From Vibrio maritimus (GTDB lineage Bacteria > Pseudomonadota > Gammaproteobacteria > Enterobacterales > Vibrionaceae), in assembly GCA_003263775.1 (NCBI GenBank), contig JYJJ01000057.1, forward strand, positions 248,001-312,000: a DNA stretch of 64,000 bases, written 5' to 3'. The translations under genes were made by a program, and so were the position numbers. The notes under the pieces are model-generated. The model was not told the DNA's origin and searched no databases. It saw only the letters and a program-made list of their open reading frames with translations. Below are positions 7,974 through 16,477 of this stretch, one piece after another. Position 1 is the stretch's first letter; each line of letters starts with the position of its first letter.

Positions 7974-9391
7974 AGCCTTACGAACGATAGCTCGAACCAT
8001 ACCTTTAAAAATGAACAGGTGAGCTGGCATCATCGCAAACCAATACAGCAGTCCTAAAAAGCCTTTAGGGTGCCACCAAGCACTGATGTTGATCTCTCGT
8101 TTGTCACCGTGCTCTGTAATGGTGAATTCCAGCCGTCCAAGTCCAGGCCCTTTCATCCCAAATAGCAAGGACAGAAAGTAAGGCTGTTCGCAGCGAATGA
8201 CTTTCCACGAATCGATGAAGTCACCTACCTTTAGTTTTGGCCCTTCTGGCGAACGCCTTACAGGACGACCGCCACCAAAGAAGATGTCGAGCCACTCTCG
8301 GGTTCGCCACAGTATATTAGCGAAGAAGTAGCTGTCTTTGGGATCGCCTATAGTTTTCACTACATCCCATAACTGCTCAGCGCTTTTACTCGTTGTAAAG
8401 CTCGCTCCGGTTTTCTTAGGATAATAACCATACCCGGCTTGCCAACGACTAAGAGCGGCGGGCTCAAAACCCCAAACGTTGCTGCGAATAAATTCACCAT
8501 CTTGCTGAATGCTGGACGCCACAGATTGTTGGTAAGAAATGAGCTGTTGCGGGAAGCGCTGCCTAATCGATTGAGAGTCGGCAATAAAATCATGCTCAAG
8601 CCCTGCTAGTAGGCACGGCCAATACTTGAAGGCACTGATGTAACAACACCAAGCCAGTAAGAGGCGATTTTAGGTGTGAGCAGTGGTGTTGCCCATAGGC
8701 GCAGCGGCTTGCCTATTTGTTGACAAATCACCTCGAATTGTTGGCGATAGGAGAGCACATCGGGTCCGCCGACTTCATAGATTTCGCTATTTGGCTCAGC
8801 TTCTTTTGATAGTTCAATGAGATAGTGGTTGAGGTTTTCCAAAGCGATAGGGTTAGCTTTAGAGTCTACCCATTTTGGCGCAATAAGCACCGGAAGGTTA
8901 TAAACAAAATCGCGCATGATTTCATATGCAGCAGAGCCTGGGCCTATTATCACGCCCGCGCGCAGCTCAGTAATGGGAACTTTACTAGTACGTAGTAACT
9001 TGCCTGTGGCTTTACGAGCCGCTAAGTGCTCGGAGTTGCCTGTTTGCGGCTGGATGGCGCTGAGATAGATAACATGTTTGACTTCGCTGATCTCCAGCGC
9101 ATCGCGAAAGTTCTGTGCGAGCGACAGTTCATAGTCGAGGAAGTCATGACCGTGCGCCATTCCATGTACTAGGAAGTAGACCAGATCAAATTGCGGAACG
9201 AGCGCAAGAGTAGCTTTACGATCGGATAAGTCGAGATATTCGAAGGTTAAATGTGAGTGGGGGATAACTCGAGCTTTAAGGTAGTCAATCTGCCGTGCTG
9301 CTGCGGTTACGTGATAACCTTGAGCGAGTAAAATAGGGATCAACTGTGAGCCGACATAACCCGATGCGCCGAGAACCAAAACTCGTTTCAT
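7968..9391 (-). CDS. NAD(P)-binding SDR / DUF2867 oxidoreductase, apparent frameshift
   Basis: The N-terminal half is an NmrA/SDR-like NAD(P)-binding domain with the dinucleotide motif VLGASGYVGSQL at residues 4-15. The C-terminal half is a DUF2867 domain ending in a hydrophobic stretch (WHPKGFLGLLYWFAMMP). The frame breaks at 8612-8613. Adding one G there restores SSIGRALLAGLEHDF and a single protein of about 475 residues. Fused SDR-DUF2867 proteins of this size are common in Vibrio. The break is probably a sequence error. The substrate is unknown. Confidence 0.85.
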
Positions 9392-9663
9392 TCTTATCCC
9401 TCGATTTTATTCCAAGAAAAACTATCTCTCTAAAATTTAACACATTTTAGAAAGTCTTCAGAAAAGCTGCTTTTCATAGTCGCTGATTTTTTATTGGTGG
9501 AAAAGCAAATTATTGACACCTTTTTTTATCATTAAGCGACAGCATATTTTATAAGAATAGCGAACTCGCAGAATAGTCGCGTGATCTGGGGGTTTTTCCT
9601 TCCTTGTAGGTCGATTTTAGTGTAGATTCAGTGTCCAAATTTTCGTTTGCGTAAAGAGTTTCA

Positions 9664-10335
9664 ATGCTTAAGTTGTCTGACCTTAGCAAGGGCTACATTG
9701 ACGGTGGTGAATTCCATCCTGTACTGCAAAGTGCAGAGTTAACACTGGCACAAGGTGAACAACTGGCATTAATGGGTGAAAGTGGTTCTGGAAAGAGTAC
9801 GTTACTGAATTTAATTGCTGGGATCGATAAAGTGGATTCTGGTGAAATTTGGTACCCTGACTTTGCTATGCATGAAGCGAAAGAGAGTAAGCGCACTGCT
9901 TATCGCCGTAACAATATTGGCCATATCTTTCAGCAATTTAATTTGCTGCCCACGCTAAACATCGCCGACAACATTCGTTTCTGCCGCCAGATCAAAGGCT
10001 TGCCTGAAGATCGTGGTTTGTGGCGCCAAATTCTTTCTGCACTCGATTTAATGGCGTTGTTAGGACGTTATCCAGAAGAGATTTCCGGTGGTCAGCAGCA
10101 ACGAGCGGCGATTGCTAGAGCGCTGTATATGGAGCCAAAAATCTTGCTAGCGGATGAGCCGACAGGAAGCTTGGACGAGCGAAATGCTGAGGCGGTCATG
10201 CGCCTGTTGACGTCTCTTACTCGACATCTTGAATGTACCTTGTTGGTCGTTACTCACAGTGAGAAAGTGGCTTCTCACTTAGATGGCTCGATTCGCCTTC
10301 AAGGAGGGCAATTGCATGTTATGGCCCGTAGTTAA
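9664..10335 (+). CDS. ABC transporter ATP-binding protein (YbbA/LolD/AttE-like)
   Basis: A 223-residue ATPase with Walker A GESGSGKST (about residues 37-45), Q-loop FQQFNLLP, signature SGGQQQR and Walker B ILLADEPTG. This is the LolD/MacB/YbbA class that drives mechanotransmission permeases of the FtsX type. It overlaps the following permease by 20 bases. With the downstream lipocalin-like gene it matches what is annotated in Vibrio as an AttE/AttF-G/AttH system. Confidence 0.9.
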   Translation: MLKLSDLSKGYIDGGEFHPVLQSAELTLAQGEQLALMGESGSGKSTLLNLIAGIDKVDSGEIWYPDFAMHEAKESKRTAYRRNNIGHIFQQFNLLPTLNIADNIRFCRQIKGLPEDRGLWRQILSALDLMALLGRYPEEISGGQQQRAAIARALYMEPKILLADEPTGSLDERNAEAVMRLLTSLTRHLECTLLVVTHSEKVASHLDGSIRLQGGQLHVMARS

Positions 10336-12769
10336 GGCGCTACTGGGACATTATCGTCGCCATCCTCTACAAATTCTTCTCGTTTGGCTTGGTCTAACAC
10401 TAGGCGTATCACTGCTTGTCGGTGTGACCGCAATCAATCATCATGCTCAGCAAGCCTATGCCAGTGGCGAGCGACTGTTCGCGAACCCGGTGCCTTATCG
10501 CATTCGCCCTAAACATGCGGAAACCAAGATCCCGCAAGGCTTCTATATCCAATTGCGCCGTGATGGCTTCAAGCAGTGCGTTCCATTTGATATTCAGAAA
10601 GTAACCACTAAAGATGGCCTAGAGCTGAACTTAGTAGGTGCGGATCCTATTTCTCTCCTGCAATTGAAGAACAAGGTCACTATCAGTGATATTGCATCAC
10701 AAGATTTGATTAAGGTACCAACAACGATCCTTGTCAGCCATGATTTGTCTGAGCTAAAGGGCTGGAAAAATGGCGACTCTATTACCCTGGACAATGGTTT
10801 AGTGCTTGGGCCCGTAAAAGTAGACAGTAAAGTCGGCATCAAAGGCATGCAGATTGTCGCGGATATGTCCTTAGTTCGTGCGCTTAAACGCTCTGCTGGC
10901 TTATCTGTTATTGCTTGCGGTGAAATGAGTTCAGCTCAACTAGAACGACTTCGCAAAATGATCCCAAATGGGATGACACTGTCACGCAGTTCGCAATCTG
11001 AGTTGGAATCTCTGACCGCCGCTTTTCATACTAACCTGTCAGCGATGAGTATGCTGTCGTTCGTGGTTGGTCTATTTATCTTTTATCAGGCGATGTCACT
11101 TTCATTGGCTCAGCGTCAGCCTCTAGTTGGTAGCCTGCGACAAGTCGGGGTTTCTGGTTGGCAATTGGCGCAAGCGCTTTGTATGGAGCTTGCGGTATTG
11201 GTCTTCCTAAGCTGGTTATGCGGTAACGTATTTGGTCTCGTATTAGCAAACCAACTTATCCCAGCTGTTTCGCAAAGCTTGAGCGATCTTTATGACGCCA
11301 ATATTGGCCTCAGTATCGAGTGGAGCTGGCAGTGGAGCTTGTACAGCTTTGTGCTTGCGATGTCGGGCGCGGTGATTTCTTGTGGTTGGCCTTTGATCCG
11401 TTTGTTGAAGACGCAGCCAATTCGTTTGTCTGCACGACTTTCTTTAATGCGCTTTACGGGCGCAGAGTTTACCTGGCAGGCATTTTTAGCTTGTGGCCTG
11501 TGTGTGGCAGCGATCGCTATTTACCAGGCACCGAAATCGCAAAACTCCGGTTATGCCATTATCGTGCTCATGCTGCTTAGCGTAGCACTAATTACACCAT
11601 TCATTACTTGGAAGATTTTCACCCTGTTTTCCTACTCACTACGTTGGGTCAAACTGCGCTGGTTCTTTGCTGATGCAGCGGCGAGTATGAGTTATCGCGG
11701 CGTCGCGAACATGGCGTTTATGTTAGCAATGGCGGCGAACATGGGTGTTGAGACCATGGTTGGTAGTTTCCGTGATACCACAGATCGCTGGCTAACTCAG
11801 CGATTGGCGGCGGATATTTATGTGTATCCGACCAATAACAGTGCGAATCGTATGAGCCGCTGGTTGGAAGAACAACCTGAAGTTGAACGCGTATGGTGGC
11901 GCTGGGAGGAGGAAATCCCAACCGAATCTGGTTTGATGCAAGTTGTGAGTACCGGTAATTCGGTCGGCGAGATGGATGCATTGACGGTGAAAATCGCGGT
12001 TCCTAACTATTGGTATCATCTTCACCATTCTCGCAGCATTATGATCAGTGAGTCTATGGCGCTGAAACGCGATTTACGCCCGGGAGACTATGTCGACTTG
12101 GGCGCGCCGTTAGGCGGCAATTGGCATATTGTAGGCGTCTATTATGACTACGGCAACCCATATCATCAGGTCTTGTTGTCGGAAAACCGTTGGCTTGCGA
12201 ATTTGGCCGGCTCTGGTGATGTCGCCTTGGGCGCGGTGTTAAAAGATAAGACACAATCACTGTTTGTCGAACAGAGGCTTCAGTCACGCTTTAGGCTAAG
12301 CAGTGAGCGTATTTATGATAATACCTCTATTCACAATAAAGCGATGACCACGTTTGATCGCACCTTTGCTATTGCCGATACGCTTGGCAACATCACATTG
12401 GTCATTGCCGTGTTTGGTATCTTCTTTGCGACTATTGCCGGGGAAATTACTCGTCAGCGACATACTTCATTGCTGCGTTGTCTTGGTGTTTCAGGTAGAG
12501 AGTTGGTGATGATTGGTGGTCTACAGCTATTGGTGTTTGGCTTGATCTCCGCGGCGATTGCGATGCCGTTGGGCGTGGCGCTAGCGCAGCTCATTGTCGA
12601 TATTGTGATTAAGCAGTCTTTTGGCTGGTCACTAGAGCTTCAAATCGTTCCTTGGCAATACCTAGGAACGTGTTTATGGTCGTTGGTAGCATTGGTCATC
12701 GCGGGTGCGCTTCCTGTATTGAAGCTTATTCGTAATTCGCCGATTCATTCACTCAGGGATGCGCTATAA
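10316..12769 (+). CDS. FtsX-like ABC permease (YbbP/AttF-G-like)
   Basis: An 817-residue inner-membrane protein. It has one membrane segment near the N-terminus, a large periplasmic domain, then two FtsX-type helical blocks, giving about ten helices in all. The size and layout match E. coli YbbP (804). The ATG at 10316 follows GGAGG and is preferred over an earlier in-frame ATG inside the ATPase gene. Transporters of this class extrude lipids or lipoproteins or power periplasmic enzymes; the cargo here is unknown. The coding frame is intact through 2.4 kb. Confidence 0.88.
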   Translation: MLWPVVKALLGHYRRHPLQILLVWLGLTLGVSLLVGVTAINHHAQQAYASGERLFANPVPYRIRPKHAETKIPQGFYIQLRRDGFKQCVPFDIQKVTTKDGLELNLVGADPISLLQLKNKVTISDIASQDLIKVPTTILVSHDLSELKGWKNGDSITLDNGLVLGPVKVDSKVGIKGMQIVADMSLVRALKRSAGLSVIACGEMSSAQLERLRKMIPNGMTLSRSSQSELESLTAAFHTNLSAMSMLSFVVGLFIFYQAMSLSLAQRQPLVGSLRQVGVSGWQLAQALCMELAVLVFLSWLCGNVFGLVLANQLIPAVSQSLSDLYDANIGLSIEWSWQWSLYSFVLAMSGAVISCGWPLIRLLKTQPIRLSARLSLMRFTGAEFTWQAFLACGLCVAAIAIYQAPKSQNSGYAIIVLMLLSVALITPFITWKIFTLFSYSLRWVKLRWFFADAAASMSYRGVANMAFMLAMAANMGVETMVGSFRDTTDRWLTQRLAADIYVYPTNNSANRMSRWLEEQPEVERVWWRWEEEIPTESGLMQVVSTGNSVGEMDALTVKIAVPNYWYHLHHSRSIMISESMALKRDLRPGDYVDLGAPLGGNWHIVGVYYDYGNPYHQVLLSENRWLANLAGSGDVALGAVLKDKTQSLFVEQRLQSRFRLSSERIYDNTSIHNKAMTTFDRTFAIADTLGNITLVIAVFGIFFATIAGEITRQRHTSLLRCLGVSGRELVMIGGLQLLVFGLISAAIAMPLGVALAQLIVDIVIKQSFGWSLELQIVPWQYLGTCLWSLVALVIAGALPVLKLIRNSPIHSLRDAL

Positions 12770-13882
12770 ATGAATCGAATGCAGAAACTCATTTTCTCTT
12801 GTTTGCTGATTGTTGTGGTCGCAGGAACGGTTATCTGGGCGACCAAACCGGTACACGATGCAATTACCGTCACCAAAACAAGTCAAATTAATGCAGTGTT
12901 TGGTTCCCCTGGTAAAAAGGTTTTCGAACCAGTTTTGCCAGATAGAGAGATCAAGTTACCGCAAGATTTTCGTTTTCATCCAGAGTTTCAGCACGAGTGG
13001 TGGCAGTTTGTCGCTCAATTAGAAGATGAAGCAGGGCAAACCTATTGGTTGCGAGTTCGATTCTTCCGTTATGCCAGTGACGATCGCGTTGCTACTGGAT
13101 GGCAAGATCCTCAGATCTATATTGCAACGTGGTGCTTAATAGCCATCTCGGCATGTTTACGGACCAGCGCATAGCTCGCGGCGGTATCGGCCAAGCGGGT
13201 GGGTTAAGTCGTCCGTTTCGAGTGTGGATTGATGATTGGTCTTGGCGCTCTTTATCAAGTGAGCCACTGCCGGGTAATTTAAAATTAGCTACTGAGCAAT
13301 TTGCGGTGAATCTACAGCTTATGGCGGCCGGTCATTACGCATTGATTGGTGAAAATGGTTACCATAAGAAGCACGATTTATTGCCGCGTGCTTCCTACGC
13401 CATTGAATCCCCATTTGTAAAAACCGTCGGTACGCTGGCGCTCGCGAATGGAAAGGTACTGACGATTAAAGGCCGAGCTTGGCTCAGCAAAGAGTGGGGC
13501 AGTGAGTTAGTCGGGGCGAGCTATGTTGGCGAAGACAATTTTATTCTATGGCTTAACGATGATGAGGCACTATTAGTCAGTCGTTATCGATACAAAGACA
13601 ATATGCCTTACACCAGCGCTGCGATATTGGATCGCCAAGCAACGTCAAGAATATTCCTACAGACGATATCTCTATTCGAGCCGTAGGTTATACCGAATTT
13701 GACTCGGGACGGCGCGTCCCGCTTAGCTGGCGATTGCGAGTGCCTAGTCATGACATAGACCTTGTCATTAAGGCGCGCAAGCGAGACAACTGGGTCAACT
13801 TCGTTGTGCCCCAGTGGCAAGGAGCTATCATGCTAATGGCTCCCACCAAGCTCAAGGATTCATGCAATTAAGCGGCTATTAA
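12770..13882 (+). CDS. Lipocalin-like AttH/CrtC-domain protein, three apparent frameshifts
   Basis: The ATG follows the permease stop directly. The N-terminus is an uncleaved anchor or signal (MNRMQKLIFSCLLIVVVAG). The mature part has the AttH/CrtC hallmark HPEFQHEWWQF and ends GSHQAQGFMQLSGY, a paired lipocalin fold. Three single-base losses break the frame: near 13127 (A run, GCAACG for GCAAACG), 13639 (CAAGCAAC for CAAGGCAAC) and about 13829. Repair gives about 371 residues. It probably binds a hydrophobic ligand handled by the upstream ABC pair. The breaks are likely sequence errors. Confidence 0.82.
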
Positions 13883-13896
13883 GCCGCTTTTTTTTG
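13870..13896 (+). terminator. Rho-independent terminator overlapping the attH stop
   Basis: The stem AAGCGGCT / AGCCGCTT (13870-13877 and 13882-13889) is followed by a run of eight or more T. The attH stop codon lies in the hairpin. Confidence 0.9.
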
Positions 13897-14188
13897 TTCG
13901 TTACTCAGTTACATCTGACACTTCTTGTTACTCAATCGCGTCATATTGTTGTTCTAGAATGATATTGACATTGAGTAGACTGAGCTAAGCCTTTCATTCA
14001 TAGCATCAATCTTTGCTCTATACTGTTACTAGTGATGCTGAATTGGTATACATATCTCGAATCTTGTAAGAGTATTATTCGGTTATTCCTACATTTAACA
14101 TCCGTAGAATCGATTTTTTATGGAATTTAACTAGATATACAATTTTTAACATTCAAACAATGTGAATAAATATTAAGGGCTTTACATT
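13883..14188 (+). other. Intergenic region upstream of nhaA
   Basis: About 300 AT-rich bases that must hold the nhaA promoter. A TATACAAT -10-like box lies close to 14133, and an AAGGG ribosome binding site precedes the start. I see no convincing NhaR site or small gene. Confidence 0.5.
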
Positions 14189-15358
14189 ATGAATGACGTC
14201 ATTCGTAACTTTTTTAAGATGGAATCTGCAGGGGGCATCATCCTAGTTATTGCTGCGGCAATTGCGATGGTTATCGCCAACTCTCCTCTCAATGAAATGT
14301 ATCAAGGCGTGCTTCATACCTACGTTTTCGGTCTATCTATTTCACACTGGATCAACGATGGTTTGATGGCAATCTTCTTCTTCCTAATTGGCTTGGAAGT
14401 TAAGCGCGAATTACTTGAAGGCGCTCTAAAGTCAAAAGAGACAGCCATCTTCCCTGCAATTGCAGCTGTCGGTGGTATGGTTGCTCCGGCACTTATCTAT
14501 GTTTTGTTTAACATGGGTGATGCGGAAGCAATGAGTGGCTGGGCTATCCCAGCGGCAACAGATATTGCCTTTGCTTTGGGTATTATGGCATTGCTTGGTA
14601 AGCGTGTACCTGTAGCTTTAAAGGTCTTCCTACTGGCGCTAGCTATCATCGATGACTTGGGTGTTATCGTTATTATTGCGCTTTTCTACAGCAGCGACCT
14701 ATCCACTATCGCATTGACGCTCGGCTTTATAATGACGGCAATCTTGTTCGTACTCAATGCCAAGAAGGTGACCAGCATACCAGTCTACCTTGCGGTTGGT
14801 GCGGTGCTCTGGGTAAGTGTACTGGCCTCTGGAGTTCACGCGACGCTAGCTGGTGTAGTACTTGGCTTTGCAATTCCGCTTAATGGTAAGCCGGGTGAGC
14901 ATTCACCACTTAAGCACCTAGAACACGCGCTTCACCCATACGTTGCATTTGGTATCTTGCCTATCTTCGCATTCGCTAACGCAGGTATCTCGCTAGAAGG
15001 CGTTTCAATGGAAGGGCTAACTTCAATGCTACCTCTAGGTATCGCAATGGGTCTGCTAGTTGGTAAGCCACTAGGTATCTTTACCTTCAGTTGGGCGGCA
15101 GTGAAACTTGGTGTTGCGAAATTGCCTGAGGGTGTCGACTTCAAACAGATTTTTGCAGTGTCTGTGCTGTGTGGTATCGGCTTTACAATGTCTATCTTTA
15201 TCGCGTCACTGGCATTTGTAGGGGTGAGCGCAGAGTTTGATACTTATGCAAGATTGGGTATTTTGATGGGCTCAACAACCGCTGCGGTTCTTGGTTACAT
15301 CCTACTGAACATATCGCTTCCAAAGGAAGCGGCACCAGAGCCAAAGATTCAATATTAA
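14189..15358 (+). CDS. nhaA: Na+/H+ antiporter NhaA
   Basis: A 389-residue inner-membrane antiporter (E. coli 388) that exports Na+ in exchange for H+, important for a marine bacterium at alkaline pH. It starts MNDVIRNFFKMESAGGIIL. The transport-site aspartates lie in the conserved region LALAIIDDLGVIVIIALFY (about residues 150-170). Around 12 membrane segments are visible. It is monocistronic, with a terminator downstream. Confidence 0.96.
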   Translation: MNDVIRNFFKMESAGGIILVIAAAIAMVIANSPLNEMYQGVLHTYVFGLSISHWINDGLMAIFFFLIGLEVKRELLEGALKSKETAIFPAIAAVGGMVAPALIYVLFNMGDAEAMSGWAIPAATDIAFALGIMALLGKRVPVALKVFLLALAIIDDLGVIVIIALFYSSDLSTIALTLGFIMTAILFVLNAKKVTSIPVYLAVGAVLWVSVLASGVHATLAGVVLGFAIPLNGKPGEHSPLKHLEHALHPYVAFGILPIFAFANAGISLEGVSMEGLTSMLPLGIAMGLLVGKPLGIFTFSWAAVKLGVAKLPEGVDFKQIFAVSVLCGIGFTMSIFIASLAFVGVSAEFDTYARLGILMGSTTAAVLGYILLNISLPKEAAPEPKIQY

Positions 15359-15399
15359 GCCACTTAGGTATTAAGTACTCAGGCATTAAGTGCTCAGGC
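15354..15399 (+). repeat. 15/16-bp tandem repeat starting at the nhaA stop codon
   Basis: ATTAAG recurs at 15354, 15370 and 15385, heading units of 16, 15 and 15 bp. Units two and three differ at one base (ATTAAGTACTCAGGC and ATTAAGTGCTCAGGC). A partial fourth starts at 15400. The first TAA is the nhaA stop codon. Confidence 0.88.
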
Positions 15400-15418
15400 A
15401 TTGCTTTGAGAACAAGAC

Positions 15419-15444
15419 AAACCCAGCTTCGGCTGGGTTTTTTT
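15419..15444 (+). terminator. Rho-independent terminator of nhaA
   Basis: The stem ACCCAGC / GCTGGGT (15421-15427 and 15432-15438) has a TTCG loop and a T7 run. Confidence 0.92.
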
Positions 15445-15465
15445 ATGGGTGAAGAAAACGACAAG

Positions 15466-15499
15466 CAAAAAAAAGCCCAAACCAACAAGGGGTTTGGGC
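15466..15499 (-). terminator. Minus-strand terminator with no upstream gene
   Basis: The stem GCCCAAACC / GGTTTGGGC (15475-15483 and 15491-15499) is followed by eight or nine T only when read on the minus strand. No minus-strand gene ends here, so it points to an unannotated short transcript. Confidence 0.7.
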
Positions 15500-15610
15500 G
15501 GATACAAATAGGAGTTAATAAGAAAAAAGCAGCATGTAGTCAACAAAAAGGAAAAACAGTGGCATCAGAAACTCATTCTTTGCTGACTACACTTTAATAG
15601 ACCCACCTGA
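15475..15610 (-). ncRNA. Candidate small RNA ending at the orphan minus-strand terminator
   Basis: Between nhaA and psrA the minus strand carries an 8-bp inverted repeat, TGTAGTCA / TGACTACA (15535-15542 and 15584-15591). The strong hairpin with a long U tract at 15466-15499 follows. This layout fits an Hfq-type sRNA. A 16-codon Phe-rich frame (15515-15565) is also present, so an orphan attenuator leader is an alternative. No clear promoter is visible. Boundaries are a guess. Confidence 0.35.
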
Positions 15611-15723
15611 TCCAAATTAGTTCACACAAAAAGCAAAAAAATAACGAAAACTTCAAAGCCCCTTTAAAACAGCCTCTTGAGAAAGATGTCCGACCAGTAT
15701 GTAAAAAGTTTGATGTTAATCAC

Positions 15724-15767
15724 TTGTTATCTTGGTGTTGCGGGAGTATATTCAAACATATGTTTGA
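15724..15767 (+). promoter_or_regulatory. psrA promoter with PsrA operator
   Basis: The -35 box TTGTTA (15724-15729) and -10 box TATATT (15747-15752) are 17 bases apart. A perfect 16-bp palindrome, TCAAACATATGTTTGA (15752-15767), starts at the -10 and would cover the transcription start. It fits the CAAAC-N4-GTTTG pattern known for PsrA operators, so autorepression is likely. Confidence 0.75.
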
Positions 15768-15781
15768 TACGGGCGATTGAA

Positions 15782-16408
15782 ATGACGACGAGACTTACCA
15801 CTAAAGACAAAATTCTGGACGTCGCTGAAGCGTTATTTGCAGACGGCGGCTTCAACGACACATCACTGCGTACCATTACTAGTAAGGCGAACGTGAATCT
15901 AGCGTCGGTTAACTACCATTTTGGCGATAAAAAGACACTCGTTCGCGCGGTACTAAATCGCTACTTGGAAGCGTTTATGCCAGCGGTAGAAACAGCGCTG
16001 TACCAACTGAACGAGCGAGAAGACTATGACATGGTTGACGTATTCCAGTCTCTCAAAGAACCACTGCTAGCGCTTAACGATCTTAAGCCGGGTGGTGCGA
16101 GTCGCTTTATGTCGCTAGTCGGTCGTGGCTATACCGATGTGCAAGGGCACCTACGCTGGTTCATCACGACTCGATACACAGAAACATTGGCGATGTTCAC
16201 TCACTCAGTTATGCGTGCCAACCCAAAATTAGATGCAGAAACTCTGTTTTGGCGCCTGCACCTTACGCTTGGTACCTGCGTATTTACTATGGCATCGAGC
16301 CAAGCTCTGTCTGAAATTGCGCTGAGCTCATTTGAAAAAGAAGTCAGCGCAGAAGCGATTATTGACCAGATTATTCCTTACCTCGCAGCAGGTGTTGCTG
16401 CGGAGTAA
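15782..16408 (+). CDS. psrA: TetR-family regulator of fatty acid metabolism, PsrA-like
   Basis: A 208-residue TetR-type repressor. The DNA-binding helix-turn-helix is at residues 25-50 (TLRTITSKANVNLASVNYHF), with a ligand-binding C-terminal domain. In Pseudomonas and Vibrio relatives PsrA senses long-chain fatty acids and controls fad genes. The start at 15782 is the family start; the longer open frame would include the promoter and operator. fadE follows 69 bases later on the same strand. Confidence 0.88.
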   Translation: MTTRLTTKDKILDVAEALFADGGFNDTSLRTITSKANVNLASVNYHFGDKKTLVRAVLNRYLEAFMPAVETALYQLNEREDYDMVDVFQSLKEPLLALNDLKPGGASRFMSLVGRGYTDVQGHLRWFITTRYTETLAMFTHSVMRANPKLDAETLFWRLHLTLGTCVFTMASSQALSEIALSSFEKEVSAEAIIDQIIPYLAAGVAAE

Positions 16409-16477
16409 AGCTTTAAAACCAAAAACGTACATAGAAACGAAATAATAAAAATACACCTGAACAAAAGGATAGGTATC

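Noticed and set aside
13608..13820. Reverse-strand frames inside attH, fabV and ydiJ
   Set aside because: They are shadows of the real coding strand, without ribosome binding sites or family-like sequence.
15515..15565. pheL-type leader peptide on the minus strand
   Set aside because: The frame is Phe-rich and followed by a terminator, but no pheA or other biosynthetic gene lies downstream on that strand. Kept only as an alternative for the sRNA candidate.
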